DNA from: Kutzneria viridogrisea
GTDB lineage: Bacteria; Actinomycetota; Actinomycetes; Mycobacteriales; Pseudonocardiaceae
Assembly: GCA_014138725.1 (NCBI GenBank)
Contig: JACJID010000006.1
Span: 618,001-682,000 of the forward strand
Reading direction: 5' to 3'
Length of the DNA: 64,000 nucleotides
A program made the translations under genes and the position numbers. This document shows positions 51,879-60,133 of this stretch, piece after piece. The notes beneath the pieces were generated by a model. The model ran no database searches. It had not been told where the DNA came from and worked only from the letters and a program-made list of their open reading frames with translations. Every line of letters begins with the position of its first letter. Position 1 is the first letter of the stretch.

Positions 51879-52616
51879 CTACTGGCCTGAGGTACCCGGC
51901 CCGGGCCACATCAAGCCAGTCGATGCGACGACACCGGCAGCGACATCGGCGAGCTCGCATCGGTTGGGCTGTGCTGCCAGGCGCAGGTTGTCCAGCGCCG
52001 TGTCCGCGTCGCAACCGAGCAGAGCCATGATCACGCCGATGGCCTGGTCGATCACGACCTGGCGCCGCAGGGCCTGTCGCAGTTGTGCGGTGACCGCGAT
52101 CCGCCGCGTGAGGTGTGTCGCGGCGTTCAGCAGCAGTCCGGTGCTGTCAGCGGCAGCCTGCACCGCCAGCAGCGTCCGTGTGCTGAGCCGATCCGGTGTG
52201 CGTGAGTACAGGGCCAGCACGCCGGTCACCTTTCCATAGGCGCGCAGGGGATACGCGCAGAGGCTGTGCACCCCGGCAGGCAGTTCCCGCTGGGCATCGG
52301 ACGCCCGGGTAGTCAGGATCGGCTGTCCGGTGCGCAGACACGCGAGGTGCGGTCCGTGTGCTGCGGTGTGCTGGATCCCGTCGATCAGCTCAGTCCCAGC
52401 GGAGAGCGCGGTCAGCACCTGTCCGTCGTGGTGCACGGTCAACAGCACCAGTGGCCGCTGGATCAGCGTTCGTGACACCGCATCCGCGATGTACCGCAGC
52501 GCCACCTCGATGTCGTCGGTGTCCAACAACACCGCTACCAGTTCCGCCACGACGGTGTCCATCAGTCCAGCGCCGCCGTGTCCGTCTTGGCTGAGCCACA
52601 AGTGCCCCCGCGCCAT
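51879..52616 (-). CDS. GAF-ANTAR regulator B
   Basis: Protein of 245 aa with a GAF sensor (residues about 20-165: AELVAVLLDTDDIEVALRYIADAVSRTL, HSLCAYPLRAYGKVTGVLALYSRTPDRL) and an ANTAR RNA-binding domain (LRQALRRQVVIDQAIGVIMALLGCDADTALDNLRLAAQ). It is upstream of the cheB/cheR-like pair on the same strand, 219 bases away. Start ATG 52616 or ATG 52562 (MDTVVAELV); neither has a clear ribosome site. Likely an antiterminator acting on unknown transcripts. Confidence 0.8.
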   Translation of the reverse strand: MARGHLWLSQDGHGGAGLMDTVVAELVAVLLDTDDIEVALRYIADAVSRTLIQRPLVLLTVHHDGQVLTALSAGTELIDGIQHTAAHGPHLACLRTGQPILTTRASDAQRELPAGVHSLCAYPLRAYGKVTGVLALYSRTPDRLSTRTLLAVQAAADSTGLLLNAATHLTRRIAVTAQLRQALRRQVVIDQAIGVIMALLGCDADTALDNLRLAAQPNRCELADVAAGVVASTGLMWPGPGTSGQ

Positions 52617-52971
52617 CTGTCGACCACTGAGGTGGACCCTTCGCCCGATCTGGGAGACTTGTCCCTCAGGGTGTCAGGCGAGGGCGTGAGCCGAACCGCC
52701 TGCCTGTGGCGGCATCGCGACAATGTCGAAATCTGGCCACCGGACAGGGCCGTAGCCGCACCCAGTCAGAAAAGCGAGCTTAGCTCGCGTATCAGCAGCG
52801 GGGAGCCCGGTGCCGAACAGCCCTGCCGGTCCGGGCGGGGTGTACTGGTCGGCTCCCAACTTCGCCGTCCTGTTCGCGATATCAACACTGTCCACGTGCG
52901 AGGCGGACAACCCCGCGAGCCTGGGTGTCACACGTCCTGGCAAGTCCAGTTCGGCGGCCTAGGCTGGTTTT
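52617..52971. other. Divergent intergenic region, no gene seen
   Basis: About 355 bp between the GAF-ANTAR gene (leftward) and the MmyB-type regulator (rightward). Open frames here have no coding bias or ribosome site. It should hold both promoters; I see no clear operator palindrome. The regulator's GTG has no strong Shine-Dalgarno within 15 bases and may be leaderless. Confidence 0.5.
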
Positions 52972-53814
52972 GTGACCGCCAGTCCGCTAGCCGAATTCCT
53001 GCGCGCTCGTCGAGCGCAGGTGCGCCCCGCTGAGCTCGGCCTGTCCTCTTCCGGGACCCGCCGGGTTCCGGGACTGCGACGTGAGGAAGTCGCGGCGGCC
53101 GCCGGGATCAACGTGGATTACTTCGCCCGGCTCGAGCAGGGCCGTGAGCGCAACCCCTCGGCCCAGGTCGTCGAAGCGCTGGCCCGCGCGCTGCTCCTCG
53201 ACGACGAGGCTCGGGCCCACCTGCACCGGCTCGCCGGCACGGTGGCTCCGGGCGGCCCGCCTGTCCGGTCGAAACCGCTTTCCCCGGAATTGGTGGCCCT
53301 GCTCGAGCACGGGGTGCGGGGACCAGCTCTCGTCCTCGACTCCCGGATGGACGTGCTGGCCGCCAACGTGCTCGCCCGTGCCTTGCACTCACCCTTCGGC
53401 AGGCTGGACAACCTCGCGCTCATGGTCTTTCTCGACCCCGCGGCGCGCGAGTTCCACCAGCCGTGGGAGCGTGCCGCCCACGCTGCGGTGGCGGATTTGC
53501 GCCGGGCGTGCGTGGCCGACACCGAGCACGCCCGGTTGGTGGAGCTGGTCGCGATCCTCACCCAGCACAGCCGGGAGTTCGCCAGCTTGTGGAGCAGCCG
53601 GCACGTTCGGGGCACCACCGCTGGTGCCGAGCGGTTCCGGCACCCCGAGGTCGGCGGCCTCACCCTGTACCGCCAGGGTTTCGACGTGCGCGACCACCCC
53701 GGCCTGCAACTGGTCGTCTACCTCGCGGAGCCGGGCAGTCCCGACGAGGAAGCACTTTCGCTGCTGGGGAGCCTGCACGCCACCCGGCAATCACCGGGCC
53801 GCCACCCCGCCTGA
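52972..53814 (+). CDS. XRE-family regulator with MmyB-like ligand domain
   Basis: Regulator of 280 aa. N-terminal helix-turn-helix (LAEFLRARRAQVRPAELGL, PGLRREEVAAAAGINVDYFARLEQGR, the highly conserved RRVPGLRREEVA...YxRLEQGR signature of this group), followed by an MmyB-like PAS-type domain (LVLDSRMDVLAANVLARALHSPF, ALMVFLDPAAREFHQPWE, RHVRGTTAGAERFRHPEVG) that binds fatty-acid-like ligands in characterised relatives. These genes usually sit beside the oxidoreductase or hydrolase they control; here the alpha/beta hydrolase follows 89 bases later. Confidence 0.88.
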   Translation: MTASPLAEFLRARRAQVRPAELGLSSSGTRRVPGLRREEVAAAAGINVDYFARLEQGRERNPSAQVVEALARALLLDDEARAHLHRLAGTVAPGGPPVRSKPLSPELVALLEHGVRGPALVLDSRMDVLAANVLARALHSPFGRLDNLALMVFLDPAAREFHQPWERAAHAAVADLRRACVADTEHARLVELVAILTQHSREFASLWSSRHVRGTTAGAERFRHPEVGGLTLYRQGFDVRDHPGLQLVVYLAEPGSPDEEALSLLGSLHATRQSPGRHPA

Positions 53815-53903
53815 AGGCCGCGCCCGCACGACGGTCTTTGGTGGCCCTGCGGTGGATCGAACAGGACGCCCCAGTGTCCTCGCCGTCAAGAAGGAGAAAA
53901 GTG

Positions 53904-54884
53904 ATGTCCGTACCGGTGACGCCTTCGGCGCGAAACGTTTTCGTCCCGCACGCGTTCCCCGAAAAGCAGATCGACCTCGGCGAGGTCGTCCTCAACTACG
54001 CCGAGGCCGGCACGCCCGACAAGCCCGCGCTGCTCCTGCTGCCGGAGCAGACGGGGTCGTGGTGGAGCTACGAGCCCGCCATGGGCCTGCTGGCAGAGCA
54101 CTTCCACGTGTTCGCCGTCGACCTCCGGGGCCAGGGACGCAGCACCTGGACCCCTGGGCGCTACAGCCTCGACAACTTCGGCAACGACCTGGTGCGGTTC
54201 ATCGCGCTCGCCATCCGGCGGCCGGTAGTCGTGGCGGGCTGCTCCTCGGGTGGGGTGCTCGCCGCCTGGCTCTCCGCCTACGCGCTGCCCGGCCAGATCC
54301 GCGGTGCGCTCTGTGAGGACGCACCGTTGTTCGCCTCCGAACTCACCCCGGCCCACGGGCATGGTGTCCGCCAGGGTGCGGGTCCGGTTTTCGAGCTGTA
54401 CCGCGACTACCTCGGTGACCAGTGGTCGGTGGGCGACTGGGCCGGATTGGTCGCAGCCGCCCAGGCGTCACCGGCCAAGATGATGAGCCTGTTCAAGATG
54501 CCCGGGGAGCCGCCGCAGAACCTGAGGGAGTACGACCCGGAGTGGGCCCGCGTGTTCTTCGAGGGAACGGTCGGGCTCCACTGTCCCCACGACCGGATGC
54601 TGTCGCAGGTGAAGACCCCGGTGCTGATCACCCACCACGCGCGCACGACCGACCCGGAAACCGGTGAGTTCCTCGGTGCCTTGTCGGAGCTACAGGCCGA
54701 ACGGGCCCAGGCGATCATCCGCGCGGCCGGCGTCCCCGTGGACTACCAGTCGTTCCCCGATGCGGCGCACGCGATGCACACTACCGAACCGGCTCGCTAC
54801 GCCGCGGTCCTGACGGCATGGGCCGCGAAACTGCCCCCGGTTGCCGACACCTCGCCCTCCGCCGCCGCAAGCGCACACGTGTGA
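53904..54884 (+). CDS. Alpha/beta hydrolase, probable target of the MmyB-type regulator
   Basis: Cytosolic alpha/beta-fold hydrolase, 326 aa, resembling haloalkane dehalogenase/epoxide-hydrolase-like esterases. LLLLPEQTGSWWSYEPAMGLLAEHF forms the oxyanion region, DLRGQGRSTW the conserved loop, AGCSSGGVLAAW the nucleophile elbow with Ser, and FPDAAHAMHTTEP the catalytic His. It has no signal peptide. ATG 53904 follows AAGGAG. The tail PPVADTSPSAAASAHV is disordered. It is linked to the regulator on the same strand. Confidence 0.82.
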   Translation: MSVPVTPSARNVFVPHAFPEKQIDLGEVVLNYAEAGTPDKPALLLLPEQTGSWWSYEPAMGLLAEHFHVFAVDLRGQGRSTWTPGRYSLDNFGNDLVRFIALAIRRPVVVAGCSSGGVLAAWLSAYALPGQIRGALCEDAPLFASELTPAHGHGVRQGAGPVFELYRDYLGDQWSVGDWAGLVAAAQASPAKMMSLFKMPGEPPQNLREYDPEWARVFFEGTVGLHCPHDRMLSQVKTPVLITHHARTTDPETGEFLGALSELQAERAQAIIRAAGVPVDYQSFPDAAHAMHTTEPARYAAVLTAWAAKLPPVADTSPSAAASAHV

Positions 54885-55019
54885 ACACACTGCACCGAAC
54901 TCCTCAAGTAATGTCGAACGACGGCCACGCCCGGCCGTCCAGGACGCGAGACGTCCACATGGGACGCCGGGCTCCCGGTCGGTCCGGGGCGGACGCACTG
55001 CGGGAAGCCGTCGAAGGCA

Positions 55020-55086
55020 GATAAAACAAAAGGTGGGAATACCGGGGGTTAGATCAAGACTGATCTAACCCCCGGTATTCCCACCT
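55020..55086 (-). terminator. Intrinsic terminator of tRNA-Lys
   Basis: Perfect 26-bp inverted repeat (55031-55056 with 55061-55086) with a 4-base AGAC loop, followed on the minus strand by TTTTGTTTTAT (55030-55020). It begins 10 bases after the 3' end of the tRNA. The U-rich tail makes it one of the few textbook Rho-independent terminators in this GC-rich window; the stem is unusually long and could also stop rightward readthrough from the hydrolase gene. Confidence 0.9.
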
Positions 55087-55096
55087 ACTACTTCTG

Positions 55097-55169
<73 letters not shown>

Positions 55170-55352
55170 TCATCAGGATCTCTCCTGCTGACGGGAGAAA
55201 CATTAGCACAGGGGGCGCGCCGATTCCCAATCGGCTGGTCAGAGGCGGTCTTGCCTGCTCAGCGGCCTGTTGGTGATGATCCACTCCGAGGTGAGCCGGG
55301 TCACGGCCGTATAGTTGGCGGAGTACCACCGGGGGAACGCGAGGAGACAGGC

Positions 55353-56228
55353 GTGGGCCACGGAAGAACGCCCAGGACGCGTCCCCAGCAACAGCACACC
55401 CCGGTGCCGGGGCACTATCCGGTCCGATTCGGCGAGGCCGAGCTGGTGCGCGACCACGACCGGCCGGGTGGCTGGCTGCTGACGGTGGGCGGGGTCGCGC
55501 AGTCCTATGTGGACCTGGAGGACCCGGCGCACCTGGAGTTCGAGTACGTGCGCAGGATCGGCGACGTGGTGGACTGCCTGCCCCCGGACGGCGCACCGCT
55601 GGAGGTGCTGCACATCGGCGGCGGCGCGTGCACCCTGCCGCGCTACATCGCGGTGACCAGGCCGGGGTCGCGTCAGCTGGTGATCGAGGCCGACGGCGGG
55701 CTGGTGGACCTGGTCCGCGAGCAGCTGGACCTCAGGTCGGTGCCGAGGCTGCGGGTGCGGGTCGGTGACGGCAGGGAAGGCGTGGCGAGCAGGCACCCCG
55801 ACAGCGCGGACCTGATCGTGCTGGACGCCTTCGAGCGGGCGCGGATGCCCTCGCCGCTGGCGACGCTGCAGTTCGTCACCGACGTGCACCGGGTGCTGCG
55901 CGAGGACGGCACCTACGTGGTCAACCTGGCCGACGGCGGCAACCTGCGCTTCGCCCGCAGGCTGGTGGCCACGCTGCGCGCGGTCTTCGGGCACGTGGCG
56001 GTGCTGGCGGAGCCGGGTGTGCTGCGCGGCAGGCGGTTCGGCAACCTGGTGGCGGTCGCGTCCCCGGCGCCGCTGCCCATGGCGCTGCTGGCCCGAAGAG
56101 CCGCGGCGGCCATCTTCCCGGCGCGCTGCGTGCCCGGGGAGGAGTTCAGCGGGGCGGCCGAACCACTGACCGACGAGTCCCCGGTGAGCTCCCCGGAGCC
56201 GCCGCCGGGCACCTGGGGACGTAGTTGA
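55353..56228 (+). CDS. Spermidine-synthase-like SAM-dependent methyltransferase
   Basis: Cytosolic Rossmann protein, 291 aa. VLHIGGGACTLPRYIAVTRPG is the SAM/dcSAM loop, VIEADGGLVDLV the acidic strand-2 residue, and DLIVLDAFERARMPSPLATLQF the region corresponding to the spermidine-synthase gate loop. The canonical catalytic Asp-rich GGGDG...D motif is replaced, so aminopropyl transfer is doubtful; many such actinobacterial proteins are annotated only as spermidine-synthase-like. GTG 55353 lies 7 bases after GAGGAGA. Transcribed away from tRNA-Lys. The speD gene is 12 kb away, so a link is not suggested by position. Confidence 0.75.
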   Translation: MGHGRTPRTRPQQQHTPVPGHYPVRFGEAELVRDHDRPGGWLLTVGGVAQSYVDLEDPAHLEFEYVRRIGDVVDCLPPDGAPLEVLHIGGGACTLPRYIAVTRPGSRQLVIEADGGLVDLVREQLDLRSVPRLRVRVGDGREGVASRHPDSADLIVLDAFERARMPSPLATLQFVTDVHRVLREDGTYVVNLADGGNLRFARRLVATLRAVFGHVAVLAEPGVLRGRRFGNLVAVASPAPLPMALLARRAAAAIFPARCVPGEEFSGAAEPLTDESPVSSPEPPPGTWGRS

Positions 56229-56346
56229 GCGTTGTTTCACACGTTCGGGGGAGCGTTTCCGGCGCCAGGACCGAGTAGACACTGCCTCGGTACGTCCGCT
56301 TGGGCGATTGCCCACCCCCGAACCACCTAGGAGCGAGCCCACCGGC

Positions 56347-58479
56347 GTGAACGACGACCCGGAGCAGCACGGCACTGGCACGCACTGGCGCGTCGGGCTG
56401 GCGCGCGCCTGGGCGGAGGAGCTGAGCACCACCGTCTTCGTGCCGATGTCCCAGGCGCGGGTGGAGCGCATGCTGGCCAAGCTGGTGGACCTGCTCGTGG
56501 ACGCCCTGTGCGCGGACCCGTTCGACACCGGCCCACTGGGCGAGGTCGGCGCGGAACTGGTCGCCAGGTCCATCTCCGGCCGCACCACCCTGCCCACCAC
56601 GCTCGGCCTGCTGGGCACCCGGCTGCTGGCGATGCCCGCCGAGCTGGCGCCAGCCGACCTGCCCGAGCGGGTGGTCGGCGTGCTCAGCGCGGTGGCGGGC
56701 GGGTACGCGGAGGCGTTGCGGGAGCGCACCTTCATCGGCCAGGAGAGCCTGAAGACCTCGCTGGTGCAGGCGAAGCGGGATACCGAGCGCACCCTCGCGG
56801 AGAGCGAGGCGCGGCTGCGCGCGATCTTCTCCTCCTCGGCGGTCGGCATCGCGATCAGCGAGCCGGACGGGCGGTTCCTGCAGACCAACGAGTCCCTGCG
56901 GGAGATCCTCGGTTACGACGCCACCGAGCTGAGCCAGATGACCATGCAGGACCTGCTGCACCCGGACGCGGCCGGGGACATCGGCGCGTGCTACGCGGAG
57001 GTGCTCGCCGACCGGCGCCGCCGTTTCCGCGAGCGGGGCAGGCTCACCCGCAAGGACGGCGAGGCAGTCTGGGCCTACCTGGCGGTCTCCGTGCTGCGCG
57101 ACGACGCCGGAGCGCCCACGCACGTGGTGACCATGGTCGAGGACGTCACCGAGCTGCACCTGCTCGGTGACCGGCTCGGGCACCAGTCCCTGCACGACGC
57201 GTTGACGGGCCTGCCCAACCGGCAGTACTTCATGTCCACTGTGGAGGGTGTGCTCGGCGGCGAGCCGAGCTCCAGCCGGATCACCCTGTTCCACTTCGGA
57301 CTGGACCGCTTCACCGTGGTCAACGACGGGCTGGGCCAGCACATCGGCGACCGGTTGCTGCGCGCGGTGGGCAAGCGGCTGGAGGAGGTCTTCGCCGAGG
57401 AGAAGGCGATGGTGGCGCGGCTGGGCGGTGACGAGTTCGCGGTGCTGCTGGAGAGCTCCGAGGACACACCGGGCGTCACCGAGTTCATCGGCCGGACCAT
57501 GGCGCGGCTGGCCGAGCCGGTCTACCTCGACGGGGACGGCCTCGCCGTGACCACCTGCGTGGGCATCGTGGACCGGGTCGCACACGGCACGGACCCGATC
57601 GAGCTGTTGCGGGCCGGGGACATGACCCTGCACCGCGCCAAGCGCAGGGGCGCGGGCCAGTGGGACCTCTACGACCCGCAGCAGGACTCGGTGGACCGGG
57701 ACCGGTTCCGGCTCGCGGCGACCATTCCCGGCGCCTTGCAGCACAACCAGCTCGACGCGCTGTACCAGCCGGTGCTGCGCCTGAGTGACGAGTCCATTCT
57801 CGCGCTGACCACCCGCGTCACCTGGACCCCGCCGGGCCGGCCGCTACACCGGCACGATGCCGTGCTCGCACTGGCCGAGGAGACCGGGGTGGTGCTGCCC
57901 GTCGGCCGGTGGCTGATGGAGCGGGCCTGTGAGCAGACGGGCGCCTGGCGCGACCGGTTCGGCGACCGGGTGCCGCCGGTGGTGGTGGACCTCTCGCCCA
58001 GCCAGGCGCGTGACCCCGACCTGGTCGGCGTGGTGCGCCACCTGCTCGGCAGGTCCGGGCTGGACGCGTCCTGGCTGCGGCTGGGCTTCGTGCTCGCCGG
58101 GGACGCCCAGGACGAGGAGATCATCGACAACGTCATGGTGCTGGCCGAGATGGGCCTGGGCACCGTGCTGTACCGCTTCGGCAGCGAGCACGTGGATCTG
58201 TTGCAGGCCATGGAGTTCCCGCTCAACGGCGTGGTGCTCGACCGCAAGCTGACCGACTCGCTGGTCGACGAGCACGCCGCGCTGGTCACCACGCCGGTGG
58301 TGACCGCGCTGGTGGACTTCGTGCACAGCTGCGGGCTGCCCGTGGCCGCGCTGGGCGTGAGCAGTGAGGGGCACCTGCAACGGTTGCGGTCCGTGGGTGT
58401 GGACGCGGGCCAGGGTGAGGTGCTGGTGCCCTCCAGTCCCGCGACCGCGATCACCGAGCGGCTGTCTCAGCTGCCGTAG
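56347..58479 (+). CDS. PAS-GGDEF-EAL protein with degenerate EAL
   Basis: Signalling protein of 710 aa, cytosolic. An N-terminal helical domain typical of actinobacterial c-di-GMP proteins (about 1-140), a PAS domain (about 155-275: AIFSSSAVGIAISEPDGRFLQTN), GGDEF domain with RLGGDEFAVLLE (GGDEF at 360-364) and the C-terminal EAL domain. In the last, the EALLRW motif reads TTRVTW and NLS reads DLS, so phosphodiesterase activity is unlikely; the GGDEF motif looks able to make c-di-GMP. GTG 56347 is preferred (AGGAG 13 bases upstream); TTG 56308 is an alternative. Its 3' end overlaps the convergent deaminase by 13 bp. Confidence 0.87.
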   Translation: MNDDPEQHGTGTHWRVGLARAWAEELSTTVFVPMSQARVERMLAKLVDLLVDALCADPFDTGPLGEVGAELVARSISGRTTLPTTLGLLGTRLLAMPAELAPADLPERVVGVLSAVAGGYAEALRERTFIGQESLKTSLVQAKRDTERTLAESEARLRAIFSSSAVGIAISEPDGRFLQTNESLREILGYDATELSQMTMQDLLHPDAAGDIGACYAEVLADRRRRFRERGRLTRKDGEAVWAYLAVSVLRDDAGAPTHVVTMVEDVTELHLLGDRLGHQSLHDALTGLPNRQYFMSTVEGVLGGEPSSSRITLFHFGLDRFTVVNDGLGQHIGDRLLRAVGKRLEEVFAEEKAMVARLGGDEFAVLLESSEDTPGVTEFIGRTMARLAEPVYLDGDGLAVTTCVGIVDRVAHGTDPIELLRAGDMTLHRAKRRGAGQWDLYDPQQDSVDRDRFRLAATIPGALQHNQLDALYQPVLRLSDESILALTTRVTWTPPGRPLHRHDAVLALAEETGVVLPVGRWLMERACEQTGAWRDRFGDRVPPVVVDLSPSQARDPDLVGVVRHLLGRSGLDASWLRLGFVLAGDAQDEEIIDNVMVLAEMGLGTVLYRFGSEHVDLLQAMEFPLNGVVLDRKLTDSLVDEHAALVTTPVVTALVDFVHSCGLPVAALGVSSEGHLQRLRSVGVDAGQGEVLVPSSPATAITERLSQLP

Positions 58480-59474
58480 GCCGTCAACTCGGCCAGGTAG
58501 CCGTCCCGCACCCGTGCGGGCAGCCAGGCGATCTCGAAGGCGTTGCGCTGCAACTGGATGACCTCCTGCCTGGTGAGGTCCATCGCCTCGTGCAGCGCGA
58601 GCAGGTTCTCCGTGAGGTAGGCGTCGAAGTAGGCCGGGTCGTCGGAGTTGACCGTCACCCGCAGCCCCAGGTCCAGCAGGCGCCGCACCGCCTCGTGGTG
58701 CAGCCGCCCGGTGACGAACCTGTTGGACACCGGGCAGACGGTCAGCCCGATGCCCCGGCGCAGCAGCTCCCCGGGCAGCTCGGGGTCGTCCAGCGCGTTG
58801 ATGCCGTGGTCGATCCGGTCCACGCCGATCTCGTCCAGGCACTGCCGGATGTGGGCCACCGAGTTCTCCTGGTCGACGTCGCAGTGCGCGGTCAGCAGGT
58901 AGCCCTCGGCACGGGCCCGTGCGAACACCGCCGCGAACTTGGCGGGTGGGTTGCCGCGCTCGTCGGAGTCCAGCCCGACACCGATGATCCAGTCCCTGAA
59001 CGGCAGGGATTCCATCAGCGTGGCCATGGCGTACTCGGCGGAGAAGTCGCGCAGGAAGCACATGATCAGCTCGGCACGCAGGTCGAGCAGCCGCCGCGCG
59101 TCCACCAGGGCACGGCGCAGCCCGCGCACGACCGTGCCGAACTCGACCCCGCGCGAGGTGTGCGCCTGCGGGTCGAAGAAGACCTCCGCGTAGCGCACCC
59201 GCTGGCTGTGCGCCTTGCTGAGGTAGGCCCAGGCGAGGTCGTAGAAGTCCTGTTCGGTGCGCACCACGCCGACCCCGTCGTAGTAGCCGACGAGGAAGGA
59301 GGCCAGGTCGTGGAAGGAGTACGAGGCGCGCAGCGCCGCGGCGTCGGGGTAGGGCAGGGTGACGCCGTTGCGCGCGGCCAGTTCGAACTTCAGCTCTGGT
59401 TCGAGCGTGCCCTCGATGTGCAGGTGCAGCTCGCACTTGGGCACGTCCCGGATGAACTCCGCAAGCTCGCTCAT
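58467..59474 (-). CDS. Adenosine/adenine-deaminase-family enzyme with variant active site
   Basis: Metal-dependent amidohydrolase, 335 aa. HLHIEGTLEPEL (His17, His19) is the N-terminal zinc site; AHCDVDQEN stands where most family members have HAGE with the proton-donating Glu; IDHGINALDD and VNSDDPAYF give the remaining His and paired Asp. The HLHIEGTLEPEL...FFDPQAHTSRG pattern is closest to bacterial adenine deaminases. The changed HAGE motif argues for a different substrate. It is the last gene of a cobalamin-riboswitch operon, so a product of adenosylcobalamin such as 5'-deoxyadenosine is a candidate (inference). Its ATG overlaps the FhuF-like stop by one base. Confidence 0.8.
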   Translation of the reverse strand: MSELAEFIRDVPKCELHLHIEGTLEPELKFELAARNGVTLPYPDAAALRASYSFHDLASFLVGYYDGVGVVRTEQDFYDLAWAYLSKAHSQRVRYAEVFFDPQAHTSRGVEFGTVVRGLRRALVDARRLLDLRAELIMCFLRDFSAEYAMATLMESLPFRDWIIGVGLDSDERGNPPAKFAAVFARARAEGYLLTAHCDVDQENSVAHIRQCLDEIGVDRIDHGINALDDPELPGELLRRGIGLTVCPVSNRFVTGRLHHEAVRRLLDLGLRVTVNSDDPAYFDAYLTENLLALHEAMDLTRQEVIQLQRNAFEIAWLPARVRDGYLAELTAYGS

Positions 59475-60133
59475 CAGAGCAGTCTGGCAGCCTCGGCCAT
59501 CCGGTCCAGCCGCTCGAAGGGTTCCTGGTGCGGGCAGCTGGCGCACTTGGCGAAGCCCGCCTGGTAGATCAGGCAGCAGGAGACCCTGCGGACCAGCCGA
59601 ACGGGCGGAGATCCCGCCCGAACGGCCACCTCCACGAACCTCGGCACCGGCATCGGCGCGCCGATCGCGGCCGCCAGCTCGGTGGCCTGTGCCGCGCCCC
59701 GGTCCGGATCGCCCAGCCCGCGCCAGGCCCGCAGCAGCACGTTGGCCAGCGAGTCGGCGGTGATCGCCCACAGCGGGCGCACCCGCGTGCCGGATGCCTC
59801 GGCCAGCACCGGCAGCACCGCCTCCAGGGCCGTGCGCAGCCGTCCGGGCAGCTCGTCCACAGTGGACAGCAGCCTGGTCGGCTGCGCGTTGAGCAGGCGG
59901 CCCTCGGGGTTGATGTGCAGCCGCACCCCGGACAGCTCCGGGTCGGGCGCGAGGTCGACCTCGGCCAGCCTGGTCAGGAACGGGGTGAGCAGGATCGAGC
60001 TGGTGGTGTACCACCAGAGCGTGCCCGCGACGCGCCGGTCCGCGGTGGCCCACTGCCGCCCGGACAGCGCGACCAGTTCGGCCACGACCCCCGGGTCGGT
60101 CAGCGCGTCGGCGGTCACGATCCGGTCAGCCAT
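59474..60133 (-). CDS. FhuF-like [2Fe-2S] reductase
   Basis: Protein of 219 aa of the FhuF family. The C-terminal cluster motif is RVSCCLIYQAGFAKCASCP: Cys186, Cys187, Cys197 and Cys200, a CC-x9-C-x2-C pattern close to the CC-x10-C-x2-C of E. coli FhuF, a siderophore-iron reductase. The N-terminal part (GTLWWYTTSSILLTPFLTRLAEVDL, LHINPEGRL) is typical of the family. It overlaps the binding-protein gene by 8 bases and the deaminase by one, within an operon under a cobalamin riboswitch, so reduction of the cobalt of imported corrinoids is a reasonable hypothesis, rather than ferrisiderophore reduction. Confidence 0.82.
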   Translation of the reverse strand: MADRIVTADALTDPGVVAELVALSGRQWATADRRVAGTLWWYTTSSILLTPFLTRLAEVDLAPDPELSGVRLHINPEGRLLNAQPTRLLSTVDELPGRLRTALEAVLPVLAEASGTRVRPLWAITADSLANVLLRAWRGLGDPDRGAAQATELAAAIGAPMPVPRFVEVAVRAGSPPVRLVRRVSCCLIYQAGFAKCASCPHQEPFERLDRMAEAARLL

